A stretch of 17,001 bases of DNA from an uncultured Selenomonadales bacterium (lineage in GTDB: Bacteria; Bacillota; Negativicutes; Selenomonadales; Selenomonadaceae), in NCBI GenBank assembly GCA_937877545.1, contig CALFJE010000045.1:1-17001 (forward strand), written 5' to 3'. Shown one piece after another: positions 1-6,991 of the stretch. The position numbers and the translations under genes were made by a program. Numbering within the stretch: position 1 is the first letter of the stretch; every line of letters begins with the position of its first letter. Under the pieces are notes generated by a model. That model did no database searches. It was not told the origin of the DNA and saw nothing but the letters and a program-made list of their open reading frames with translations.

Positions 1-33
1 CAAGTCGGCTTAAAGCTTGCAGGAATATCTTAA
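1..33 (+). CDS. 3' end of an upstream gene (partial)
   Basis: The frame starting at base 1 is open and ends with TAA at 31-33, giving a ten-residue C-terminus (QVGLKLAGIS). A strong intrinsic terminator begins directly at the stop codon, which is the usual layout for the end of a gene. Nothing can be said about function, and so short an open frame could be chance. Confidence 0.3.
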   Translation, partial: QVGLKLAGIS

Positions 34-63
34 TCCTTCCCGAAGGCAGGGGAGGATTTTTTT
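32..63 (+). terminator. Rho-independent terminator in the leader of the TPR gene
   Basis: The stem AATCCTTCCC / GGGGAGGATT (32-41 with 49-58, one G-T pair) closes a seven-base loop, and the T-run reaches base 63. The T-run abuts the ribosome binding site (GGGGAGG at 64-70) of the TPR gene. It therefore ends the upstream transcript and leaves no room for a promoter between itself and the TPR start. Expression of the TPR gene needs either read-through or a promoter further upstream. Confidence 0.75.
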
Positions 64-77
64 GGGGAGGTATGACT

Positions 78-1664
78 ATGAGCCGAAGGAAAGTTTTTCG
101 ACGAATCGTTTCTGCGCTGATTGTCGCCGCAATTCTGCTCGTCAATGCCGTTTCGCACGCCGAGATTTATACGGCGGAAGGTTCTTACGTCATGAGCGAG
201 GTTGAAAACCTGCAAGTCGCTCGTGAACGCGCCAAGGCTAATGCCATGCGCTACGCTTGCGAACAAGCCGGCGTCTACGTCAAATCTTACTCGCGTATGA
301 AGAATTTCAAGCTTGAAGAAGACGTTATCGAGACCATGACCGCCAATATCCTTAAATTGGTCGAGGAGCCGTACTTTTATCCGCTTGAGGAAGTCGCTAA
401 TATGGGCGGAGTTCTCATTCGCGTCACGGTCAAGGCGCAAGTCGACGATTCGGACATCAATCATTGGCTGAGCAAAGACGAACAGCAAAAATCTGACTTG
501 GTCGCTCAAAATGAGGCTCTTCGCAAAGCCAATGCGGAACAGGAGCGTCAAATCGCCGAGCTTAAACGCCAACTCGCTGCAAATCCGCACGATAAGGAAC
601 GAATCACGCAAAAGTTCGCCGACGAGGATAAAATCTTCCTGTCGAATCAAAAAGTCGAGGAGGCTTGGAAACGCTACAACAAAGGCGACTATAACGGCGC
701 GATAAGTCTTCATAGCGAGGCACTTGAACTTAATCCGAGCAATGAGCAGGCTTGGTGGGGGCGCGGCACCGCGTACAACGAGTTAAAACAAAACGAGCAA
801 GCCATTCAAGATTACAACAAGGCTATTCAACTCAATCCCAATTCATCAGAGGCGTATAACAATCGCGGCATTGCTTATTCTGCTTTGGGACAAAAAGAGC
901 GAGCGATTCAAGATTACAACAAGGCTCTTCAACTCAATCCGAATAATGCAGAGGCGTACAACAATCGCGGCAACGCTTATTCTGCTTTGGGACAAAAAGA
1001 GCGAGCGATTCAAGACTACAACAAGGCTTTGGAACTCAAGCCGAATTACTCTGCAGCGTACAACAATCGCGGCAACGCTTATCAAGACTTAAATCAATAC
1101 AAGCGAGCCATTCAAGATTTCGACAAGGCGATTCAACTCAATCCGAATTTATCAGAGGCGTACAGCAATCGCGGCAATGCTTATTTCAGGCTGGGACAAA
1201 AAGAGCGAGCCATTCAAGACTACGACAAGGCGATTCAACTCAATCCGAATAATGCAGAGGCGTACAACAATCGCGGCAATGCTTATTTCAGGCTGGGACA
1301 AAACGAGCAAGCTATTCAAGACTACGACAAGGCTATTCAACTCAAGCCAAATGATGCAGAGGTGTACAACAATCGCGGCATTGCTTATTTCAGGCTGGGA
1401 CAAAACGAGCAAGCTATTCAAAATTACGACAAGGCTATTCAACTCAATCCGAATAATGCCCGACTTTATTTCGTCAGAGGTTTGGCTTATGGCGGATTAA
1501 ATAATGCGAAAAGTTTTTTTGCTGATATTAACAAAGCCATCGAACTCGATCCGAATTTTGCGGCGGCATATCAAATTCGCGGACTTGTTTATCAAGCACT
1601 CGGCGACGAGGCAAAAGCTCAAGCAGACTTCGCGAAGGCTAAGAAGCTCGGCTACAAGGATTGA
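78..1664 (+). CDS. Secreted TPR-repeat protein
   Basis: Probably an exported scaffold or protein-interaction protein of 528 residues; no enzymatic motif is visible. The basic N-terminus and hydrophobic stretch (residues about 8-26) end at SHA, a good signal peptidase I site, so the protein is probably periplasmic or outer-surface associated. Residues about 30-130 form a globular domain with alternating charged and hydrophobic segments, loosely like the N-terminal domain of FlgT/LPP20-type proteins; this is weak. Residues about 143-170 are a Glu/Lys/Gln-rich probable coiled coil. From about residue 195 to the end there are ten 34-residue TPR units with the pattern EAYNNRGNAY...AIQDYDKAIQLNPNN. 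The start at 78 is chosen over the in-frame ATG at 72 because GGGGAGG (64-70) is seven bases from 78 but only one from 72. A terminator follows directly. Confidence 0.85.
   Translation: MSRRKVFRRIVSALIVAAILLVNAVSHAEIYTAEGSYVMSEVENLQVARERAKANAMRYACEQAGVYVKSYSRMKNFKLEEDVIETMTANILKLVEEPYFYPLEEVANMGGVLIRVTVKAQVDDSDINHWLSKDEQQKSDLVAQNEALRKANAEQERQIAELKRQLAANPHDKERITQKFADEDKIFLSNQKVEEAWKRYNKGDYNGAISLHSEALELNPSNEQAWWGRGTAYNELKQNEQAIQDYNKAIQLNPNSSEAYNNRGIAYSALGQKERAIQDYNKALQLNPNNAEAYNNRGNAYSALGQKERAIQDYNKALELKPNYSAAYNNRGNAYQDLNQYKRAIQDFDKAIQLNPNLSEAYSNRGNAYFRLGQKERAIQDYDKAIQLNPNNAEAYNNRGNAYFRLGQNEQAIQDYDKAIQLKPNDAEVYNNRGIAYFRLGQNEQAIQNYDKAIQLNPNNARLYFVRGLAYGGLNNAKSFFADINKAIELDPNFAAAYQIRGLVYQALGDEAKAQADFAKAKKLGYKD
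750..1560 (+). repeat. 102-bp tandem repeats encoding TPR units
   Basis: The middle TPR units repeat at 102-bp spacing and are nearly identical as DNA. For example CTTATTTCAGGCTGGGACAA recurs at about 1180, 1282 and 1384, and CAAGCTATTCAA recurs in register with it. The near identity of DNA, not just protein, points to recent unit duplication or gene conversion. Copy number is a candidate for strain variation and for collapse in short-read assembly. Confidence 0.85.
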
Positions 1665-1671
1665 CGAAAAG

Positions 1672-1706
1672 TCCCCGCGCAGATTTACGCAGGGGATTTT
1701 TTATTT
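1672..1706 (+). terminator. Rho-independent terminator after the TPR gene
   Basis: TCCCCGCG and CGCAGGGGA form a stem with one bulged A around an eight-base loop, followed by TTTTTTATTT. It begins eight bases after the TPR stop codon. It separates the TPR gene from mqnC and argues against starting mqnC at the in-frame TTG at 1661, which would lie upstream of the hairpin. Confidence 0.8.
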
Positions 1707-1716
1707 TCAAGCCCTG

Positions 1717-1725
1717 TGATAGAAT
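1717..1725 (+). promoter_or_regulatory. Probable extended -10 promoter for mqnC
   Basis: TGATAGAAT matches an extended -10 element (TG-N-TATAAT, one mismatch in the hexamer). It lies just after the TPR terminator and 16 bases before the mqnC ribosome binding site. No good -35 is present at 17 bp spacing, only T-rich sequence, which is acceptable for an extended -10 promoter. The predicted start site is near 1732, giving a very short leader. Confidence 0.4.
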
Positions 1726-1753
1726 TGATTCAAAAATTTACGGAGGAATAGCC

Positions 1754-2773
1754 TTGAGAGTGACCGAATCGGAGGCATTGAAACTTTTCGCGGAGGCTGA
1801 CCTGCTTGAACTCGGCAAGAGGGCGGACGCCGTTCGCAAAAAAAAATTCGGCGACAGGACGACCTTCATCATCGACCGAAATATAAACTATACCAACGTC
1901 TGCAAGAACGAATGCAAATTCTGCGCGTTTTGGCGTCCTAAAACTCACCGCGACGCTTACCTCCTCACGCACGAGGAGATTCTTCGCAAAGTTCAAGAGA
2001 CTGTCAACGCCGGCGGTACTCAAGTCATGATTCAAGGCGGGCTCCACCCCGATTTACCGCTCGGCTACTATGAGGACATGCTCCGCGTCATCAAAAAAAA
2101 TTTCGACATAACGATTCATTCGTTCACGGCGACGGAAATTCAACACTTCGCAACCTGCGCGGGCTTGTCGATATTGGAAACGCTTAAACGCCTGCAAGCC
2201 GCAGGTCTCGACAGCTTACCCGGCGGCGGCGCGGAGATTTTGGTTGACGACGTGCGCAAAAAAATCAGCCCGCATAAAATCATGACGGACGATTGGCTCA
2301 ATGTCATGCGGGCGGCGCACTCAATCGGCATGAAGTCTACCGCGACAATGGTTATCGGCTTCGGCGAAACCCTTGCCCAACGCCTTGAACATATGCAAAA
2401 GATTCGCGCCCTCCAAGACGAAACCGGCGGCTTCCGCGCCTTTATCACGTGGACTTATCAGCCGAGTAAAATTTTGGGCGGCGATAAAGTTTCCGCGCAG
2501 GACTACATGCGCACCCTAGCCATGACGCGCCTTTTTATGGATAACGTCGAACACATTCAAGGCTCGTGGGTCACGCAGGGCGAACGTATCGGGCAATTAA
2601 CTCAAACTTTCGGCGCGGACGACCTCGGCTCAATCATGCTGGAGGAGAACGTCGTTAGGGCGGCGGGCACCGCTTTTGACATGTCAACGCGCAAAATGAT
2701 TGAATTGATTCGCTCGGCAGGAAAAATCCCCGCGCAACGAAATACTAAATACGAGGTGTTGAGGACTTTCTGA
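1754..2773 (+). CDS. mqnC: Cyclic dehypoxanthinyl futalosine synthase MqnC
   Basis: A radical SAM enzyme of the futalosine route to menaquinone that closes the ring of dehypoxanthine futalosine; cytoplasmic. The 339-residue length fits the family. The 4Fe-4S/SAM motif CKNECKFC gives Cys50, Cys54 and Cys57. MqnC-type sequences follow in order: GGTQVMIQGG, PDLPLGYYEDML, PGGGAEIL, ISPHK, and DETGGFRAFITWTYQP. These separate it from MqnE and from CofH-type paralogues. The start is TTG at 1754, preceded by CGGAGGA at 1741-1747 with six-base spacing; an in-frame GTG follows at 1760. No other mqn gene is in the window, so the rest of the pathway must be elsewhere. It is followed after 14 bases by an unknown membrane protein and is probably co-transcribed with it. 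Confidence 0.9.
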   Translation: MRVTESEALKLFAEADLLELGKRADAVRKKKFGDRTTFIIDRNINYTNVCKNECKFCAFWRPKTHRDAYLLTHEEILRKVQETVNAGGTQVMIQGGLHPDLPLGYYEDMLRVIKKNFDITIHSFTATEIQHFATCAGLSILETLKRLQAAGLDSLPGGGAEILVDDVRKKISPHKIMTDDWLNVMRAAHSIGMKSTATMVIGFGETLAQRLEHMQKIRALQDETGGFRAFITWTYQPSKILGGDKVSAQDYMRTLAMTRLFMDNVEHIQGSWVTQGERIGQLTQTFGADDLGSIMLEENVVRAAGTAFDMSTRKMIELIRSAGKIPAQRNTKYEVLRTF

Positions 2774-2787
2774 GCGGAGGTGCGGCT

Positions 2788-3852
2788 TTGGACGATAAGG
2801 ATAAAACAAATTGCGACTTGCAGAAAAATCTGCAGCAGATGATTCGCACGACCAAACAATCCGACCTTGAACGCGCCTTGCAACACATGATGCAAACTAC
2901 CAAGTCCAACGATTTGCGTAACGCCTTCCAAAAAATGATTAACGTCACGCGCTCTTTCGACCAAGAGGTTGAGGTTCGGCAAAAGGAACAGGAACAGAAT
3001 ATCGCCGACGCCTTCCAGAAAATGATTCGCCTGTCGCGAACGTTGGAGATTGAAAACGAGGAGGAGCTTGCTCGCGAAGAGGCGGAGGCTAAAAAGCACG
3101 AGAAAAAAATCGATAAAGTCAAACGCAAAGTCCCGCGCAGAATTCGGAGCTTCCCCGCCGCCTTCCGTCGCAACCCGCGAGCCGTTATAAAATATTTTCT
3201 CGGCATGGTATTGGGGCGCGTGCTGGCGATTGTGCTTTACGTGCTTATGGCGTTCATTCCCGCGTTGCCCATACCCGACGCCGTCGCAAACATGAGCAAA
3301 CCGCCCGCAATTTTCGGCGAGGCTTTCCGCTCAATGCGCGGTTTCGTCACCGATTTTAATCCGCAAATGCTAATCGCGACCGTCACGAACATTCCGACCG
3401 ACATCAACAAGCTAATCCAGAAAGTCGGCGAATTCTTTACCTTTTACGCCAAACGCACGGGCAATTTTTTATTCAAAGCGATTCGACACCCGCGCCTTGC
3501 CTTCGACGATACGCGCAAAATGATTCGCCGCAAAGCCCCGCTGTTTATCCGCTTGGCAAGGGCGGCGTTCAGCGTGGCGTTTTCCTTCCTGCTGATAAAG
3601 CTCGCGATGATTTTCCTCCTGCCGCTGTTCGGCGGTATCGCGCTCACAGTGCTCGGCATTAAGGTTTCGATAATCCTGTTCGTTATCGCCCGCATGATTG
3701 CCGACAAGATTGGCGAACTGATTGGCAAGCACATCTTCAAAGGCGGGCTGAAGTTTTACAGCATAGCCAGGACTATCCGCGAATCGCAAGTCGTCAAGGC
3801 TATCGGCGATTATCTCAAGGAGTGGCTCAATCAGGCTACAAATAAAAAATGA
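2788..3852 (+). CDS. Membrane protein with 16-residue N-terminal repeats, unknown function
   Basis: I do not recognise this 354-residue protein. The N-terminus holds four copies of a 16-residue motif, L-x-x-A-[LF]-Q-x-M-[IM]-x-x-[TS]-[KR]-x-x-[DE], at residues 11-26, 27-42, 43-58 and 72-87. The first three are in direct tandem and a charged linker precedes the fourth. Residues about 87-125 are highly charged (Glu/Lys/Arg) and probably helical. A membrane segment lies at about 134-160, a second hydrophobic region long enough for two helices at about 260-305, and a basic amphipathic C-terminus follows. There is no signal peptide, so the repeat region should be cytoplasmic. The start is TTG at 2788 with CGGAGG at 2775-2780; no closer ATG exists. 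It sits 14 bases after mqnC, which suggests co-transcription but does not give a function. Confidence 0.75.
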   Translation: MDDKDKTNCDLQKNLQQMIRTTKQSDLERALQHMMQTTKSNDLRNAFQKMINVTRSFDQEVEVRQKEQEQNIADAFQKMIRLSRTLEIENEEELAREEAEAKKHEKKIDKVKRKVPRRIRSFPAAFRRNPRAVIKYFLGMVLGRVLAIVLYVLMAFIPALPIPDAVANMSKPPAIFGEAFRSMRGFVTDFNPQMLIATVTNIPTDINKLIQKVGEFFTFYAKRTGNFLFKAIRHPRLAFDDTRKMIRRKAPLFIRLARAAFSVAFSFLLIKLAMIFLLPLFGGIALTVLGIKVSIILFVIARMIADKIGELIGKHIFKGGLKFYSIARTIRESQVVKAIGDYLKEWLNQATNKK

Positions 3853-3882
3853 CGCGGCTTTGAACGTCGCGCCACTTTTTTT
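3853..3882. terminator. Hairpin terminator between convergent genes
   Basis: CGCGGC and GTCGCG (3853-3858 with 3866-3871) pair with one G-T around a seven-base loop. On the plus strand the hairpin is followed by CCAC and seven T. On the minus strand it is followed by ATTTTTTATTT, read from the complement of 3841-3850. It can end both the plus-strand mqnC transcript and the minus-strand nrdG transcript. Confidence 0.65.
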
Positions 3883-3883
3883 G

Positions 3884-4159
3884 CTAAAATTCCCGCAGGT
3901 AGCCGCTTACCATCATGAAACTTACGCCCAGGAACAGCATACAGCCGAAAAAGAAAATCCACCAATCGGGCATGTATCGCCAAATCAATTCGCCGCTCAA
4001 ATACTCCAGCGACAGCTTGGAACTCCTTTGCGCGACGGGCAAATACATCAGCGCACCGAGCACCACGCCGAAAAATATAATGCCGATTATGCCGATAATC
4101 ACGTCGACGGGCGGGATACCGAACGAGCCGCTGAAAGCATCCGATACAGAAGTCTCCAT
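3884..4159 (-). CDS. Small two-helix membrane protein, unknown function
   Basis: A 91-residue protein I do not recognise. A hydrophobic segment at about residues 18-42 (DVIIGIIGIIFFGVVLGALM) and a second at about 66-85 (WWIFFFGCMLFLGVSFMMV) indicate two membrane passes joined by a 20-residue polar loop. There are no conserved Cys pairs, His clusters or catalytic motifs. The ATG at 4159 has GGAGG eight bases upstream, and that site overlaps the nrdG stop codon (GGAGGTTGA), so translation is probably coupled to nrdG. It is the last gene of its transcript, ending just before the shared terminator. Confidence 0.7.
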   Translation of the reverse strand: METSVSDAFSGSFGIPPVDVIIGIIGIIFFGVVLGALMYLPVAQRSSKLSLEYLSGELIWRYMPDWWIFFFGCMLFLGVSFMMVSGYLREF

Positions 4160-4162
4160 AAA

Positions 4163-4657
4163 TCAACCTCCAAGTTCAGTCCAAAGCACGATTTTATTTT
4201 GCGCACGAGTTTTGTTTACGTCGATAATGCGCTGATTGCGCGAGCCGCGAAATTGCAATTCCAAATCGCGTTGGCTTTCGATAAATGCGCCGTCAATCAG
4301 CACGTCGATATTTTCAAGCAAGGGCGCGGCGTCGGCGGGCAAATCCTCGAAGTCAAAGCCCGTATAGCACCACACGTCAAGCCCGAAACTTTTGGCGGCG
4401 CGGGCAATTTCCGTGGCGGCGTCGATTTGCAGGAGCGGTTCGCCGCCCGTCAACGTCACGCCGTTTAGCAACGGGTTTTTTTTTATCGCGGAGATAATTT
4501 CGCCGGTATCGACGAGCCGACCGCCGTCGGGCGCGTGCGTTTCGGGATTGTGACAGCCCTCGCAATTCCGCAGACAGCCCTGCATGAACACCGCAAAGCG
4601 AATCCCGTCGCCGTCAACGTAACTTTCGGGCACCAGCCCCGCGATTCGTATCAGCAA
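4163..4657 (-). CDS. nrdG: Anaerobic ribonucleotide reductase activating protein NrdG
   Basis: A radical SAM activase that installs the glycyl radical on class III ribonucleotide reductase NrdD; cytoplasmic. It is 164 residues long, normal for NrdG. The SAM/4Fe-4S motif is CLRNCEGC (Cys28, Cys32, Cys35), followed by HNPETH. The SAM-contacting TLTGGEPLLQ comes at about residue 68, and the NrdG-type tail FRGSRNQRIIDV lies near the C-terminus. The start is a TTG at 4657, one base after the stop of the upstream GGDEF-EAL gene, with a weak AAGGCGGA site inside that gene's end. No ATG is available. nrdD is not in this window, which is unusual because nrdD and nrdG are normally adjacent. The operon partner is instead a c-di-GMP protein. 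Confidence 0.9.
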   Translation of the reverse strand: MLIRIAGLVPESYVDGDGIRFAVFMQGCLRNCEGCHNPETHAPDGGRLVDTGEIISAIKKNPLLNGVTLTGGEPLLQIDAATEIARAAKSFGLDVWCYTGFDFEDLPADAAPLLENIDVLIDGAFIESQRDLELQFRGSRNQRIIDVNKTRAQNKIVLWTELGG

Positions 4658-4658
4658 T

Positions 4659-5972
4659 TCAATCCGCCTTCTCCGACCCCAAATACTTATCCAACAACGC
4701 CTCGTAGTCTTTAATCGGCAACGGGCGCGAAAAATAATAACCTTGAATCGTCACGTCGCCGAGGCTTGCCACGTAGTCGCGTTGCGCTTGAGTTTCCACG
4801 CCCTCAACTACGATGCTCATTCCCAATTCCCGCGCCAATTCCACGATGAATTTTAAGATTATCGCCACGCGCTCCGATTTTTCCAGTTCGCGGATAAACG
4901 CCATGTCGACCTTGAGCGTGTCGAGCGGCATATCCTTTAGCATGTTCAGCGACGAATAGCCCGACCCGAAATCGTCCATGAGCACGGGGAAGCCCAACTC
5001 CTTGAACGTGGAAATCATGTCGAGTAGCTGCAACTGATTGTCGGTGTACGCGCTTTCCGTCACTTCGAGCTTGAGCATCCACGGCTCCAACTTGTATTTT
5101 TCCAGCAACGTCGCGAGGAATTCGGGCAAGTCGAGGCTGTAGAAATTCAAGCGCGACAAGTTCACGGAAATGGGCACGACAGACTTGCCCTCGTCGAGCC
5201 GCTTACGTTGCAGACGGCACGCCTCCTCCCAAACAAAACGGTCGAGCCGCACGATAAAGCCGTTGCGCTCAAAGACGGGAATAAACTTGCCGGGCGAAAC
5301 CATGCCGTGCACAGGGTGGAACCAACGCACAAGAGCCTCGGCACTGGCAACGGTGTCTTTATGCGGGTCGTAAATCGGCTGGAGGTAAATCGTGAATTGA
5401 TTTTCCAACAGAGCCGCCTCCATGTTGCCGGTTATGAGTTGCTCCTCAATCATTTGCTCGCGCATTTTGGCATCGTAATAGGCGTAGCGCGTCAGGTAGC
5501 TGCCCTTGATTCGGCGCAACGCCATGCCTGCGCGGTCACACATTTGGTCAATCGGCAGGTGCACGTCTTCAATGGGGTAAATGCCCGCGAAGAATAAAAT
5601 ATTGTGGCTGATATGCAAGGCTTGAATGTGCGTGTCCAAATCCTTGATGATTTGCTCCATGTCAAGCTCGTCGCTTGGCACGCAAAGCACGAAATGATCC
5701 GCGTCGGTGCGACAACTTATCGCCGTGCGCGGATTGAGTTTCGCCTTGAAATAGTCCGCCGCAGTCCGCAGAATCAAATTGCCCGTATCCGCGTGGAACA
5801 GGTCGTTTATAATTTTGAAACAGCTGATGTCCATGCAGACGATTGAATATTTGATATTGTAGCGTGCGCCCAAAAGCAAACGCGCTTCCGTTATGAAAGT
5901 TTCACGGTTGTAAAGTCCCGTCAGAGAATCGTATTTGCTCCCGATTATCGGCAAAATTCCTTCTGCTCTCAA
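4659..5972 (-). CDS. Degenerate GGDEF plus EAL domain c-di-GMP phosphodiesterase
   Basis: A 437-residue soluble protein with a GGDEF-fold domain (about residues 13-165) and an EAL domain (about 190-430). In the GGDEF domain DSLTGLYNRETF is conserved, but the signature loop reads RTDADHF (88-94) instead of GG[DE]EF, so diguanylate cyclase activity should be lost. The EAL domain retains AEALVRW (about 208-214), SVNLS, EVTES, the paired Asp of MDDFGSGYSSL (about 332), the Lys of LKVDMAF, VVEGVET (about 386) and QGYYFSRP (about 408). It should therefore hydrolyse c-di-GMP, with the GGDEF remnant possibly sensing GTP. No membrane segment or sensor domain is present. The start is TTG at 5972 with GGGAGGCAGG upstream and no ATG near. 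It abuts nrdG with one base between. Confidence 0.85.
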   Translation of the reverse strand: MRAEGILPIIGSKYDSLTGLYNRETFITEARLLLGARYNIKYSIVCMDISCFKIINDLFHADTGNLILRTAADYFKAKLNPRTAISCRTDADHFVLCVPSDELDMEQIIKDLDTHIQALHISHNILFFAGIYPIEDVHLPIDQMCDRAGMALRRIKGSYLTRYAYYDAKMREQMIEEQLITGNMEAALLENQFTIYLQPIYDPHKDTVASAEALVRWFHPVHGMVSPGKFIPVFERNGFIVRLDRFVWEEACRLQRKRLDEGKSVVPISVNLSRLNFYSLDLPEFLATLLEKYKLEPWMLKLEVTESAYTDNQLQLLDMISTFKELGFPVLMDDFGSGYSSLNMLKDMPLDTLKVDMAFIRELEKSERVAIILKFIVELARELGMSIVVEGVETQAQRDYVASLGDVTIQGYYFSRPLPIKDYEALLDKYLGSEKAD

Positions 5973-6042
5973 GTCAACCTGCCTCCCTCGTCTCTGTTCC
6001 CAAAAATTTTTTTAACTATTCCACGCCGAAAAATAAATCCCT

Positions 6043-6936
6043 TCAAAAATCTTTCAGCCCGAAACTTTGCAGTGCGCCGATTGAATTTCGCCAATCCCGC
6101 TTGACTTTTACCCACAAGTCCAGGAAAACGTTCGCGCCGAGGAGCATTTCAATTTCGGGTCGAGCCGCCGCGCCCACGCCTTTTAACATCGCGCCGCCCT
6201 TGCCGATTAGTATTCCTTTTTGAGAATCGCGCTCCACGTAGATTGTTGCGCGGATAAAAATCGTACCGTTGTCGCGCTCCGTCAGCTCCTCCAAGTCCAC
6301 CGCGATTGAGTGCGGTACCTCGTCCTGCGTCGAAAGCAAAATCTTTTCCCGTATCAGCTCCGCGATTATCAAGCGTTCGGGCTGGTCGGTCACCATGTCG
6401 GCGGGGTAATATTGCACGCCCTCCGGCAGTAATTTCACGGCTTCGGCTATCAGCGCGTCGACGTTCGTTCCCAACGCCGCGCTTATCGGCACCACCGCCG
6501 CGAAGTCCCGCCGCGCAGAGTACTCCGCGATTATCGGCAAGACTTTTTCCCGTTCGACGAGGTCTGTTTTGTTCACGACCAGAATCACGGGCTTGGTCGT
6601 CGCGCTCAGCCGCTCCAGAATATATTTTTCCCCGCCGCCGAATTTTTCCGTCGCGTCGGTGACCCAAAATATCGCGTCGACTTCCTTGAGCGTTCCCTCC
6701 GCCGCTTTGAGCATGTATTCGCCCAGCTTGAACTTCGGCTTATGTATGCCCGGCGTGTCGAGGAAGATAATCTGCGCGGTGTCGAGCGTCAAAATGCATT
6801 GAATGCGACTGCGCGTTGTTTGCGGCTTGTCCGACGTTATCGCAACCTTTTGCCCGACGATTTTGTTTATCAGCGTCGACTTGCCGACGTTCGGACGCCC
6901 GATAACCGCCACGAATCCCGATTTGTAATTTCCCAT
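6043..6936 (-). CDS. era: GTPase Era
   Basis: An essential GTP-binding protein that binds the 3' end of 16S rRNA and aids 30S maturation; cytoplasmic, partly membrane associated. It is 297 residues, the normal length. The P-loop GRPNVGKS is at 13-20, KPQTTR (switch I) at about 37-42, DTPG at 60-63, NKTD at 122-125 and PISA in G5 position. The C-terminal KH domain with GILIGKGGAMLKGVG is at about 235-250. The open frame extends upstream to 7062, but family alignment begins at MGNYKSGFVAVIGRPN, so ATG 6936 is chosen. The ribosome binding site is poor (GGGGAATGCGGA). The gene lies 55 bases after rpoD with a terminator hairpin between them. Confidence 0.93.
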   Translation of the reverse strand: MGNYKSGFVAVIGRPNVGKSTLINKIVGQKVAITSDKPQTTRSRIQCILTLDTAQIIFLDTPGIHKPKFKLGEYMLKAAEGTLKEVDAIFWVTDATEKFGGGEKYILERLSATTKPVILVVNKTDLVEREKVLPIIAEYSARRDFAAVVPISAALGTNVDALIAEAVKLLPEGVQYYPADMVTDQPERLIIAELIREKILLSTQDEVPHSIAVDLEELTERDNGTIFIRATIYVERDSQKGILIGKGGAMLKGVGAAARPEIEMLLGANVFLDLWVKVKRDWRNSIGALQSFGLKDF

Positions 6937-6959
6937 TCCGCATTCCCCATTCCTAATCG

Positions 6960-6983
6960 AAAAGGAGCCGCGTTTGCGACTCC
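6960..6983 (-). terminator. Short intrinsic terminator between rpoD and era
   Basis: On the minus strand GGAGTCGC and GCGGCTCC pair over eight bases (one G-U) with a four-base AAAC loop, followed by only four T. It starts eight bases after the rpoD stop and ends 24 bases before the era start codon. The short T-run suggests partial termination, so it may act to lower era relative to dnaG-rpoD. Confidence 0.6.
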
Positions 6984-6991
6984 CGTTGTTG

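Noticed and set aside
30..713. 227-codon open frame on the minus strand opposite the TPR gene
   Set aside because: It has no ribosome binding site or domain; the TPR gene has a signal peptide, Shine-Dalgarno and terminator on the other strand.
846..1442. Regular repeats that could be mistaken for a CRISPR array
   Set aside because: The period is 102 bp, the whole unit is repeated with no variable spacers, and it translates into TPR motifs.
1661..1753. A longer mqnC beginning at TTG 1661
   Set aside because: This start overlaps the TPR stop codon and precedes a terminator hairpin; the extra 31 residues match nothing in MqnC, and TTG 1754 has a Shine-Dalgarno.
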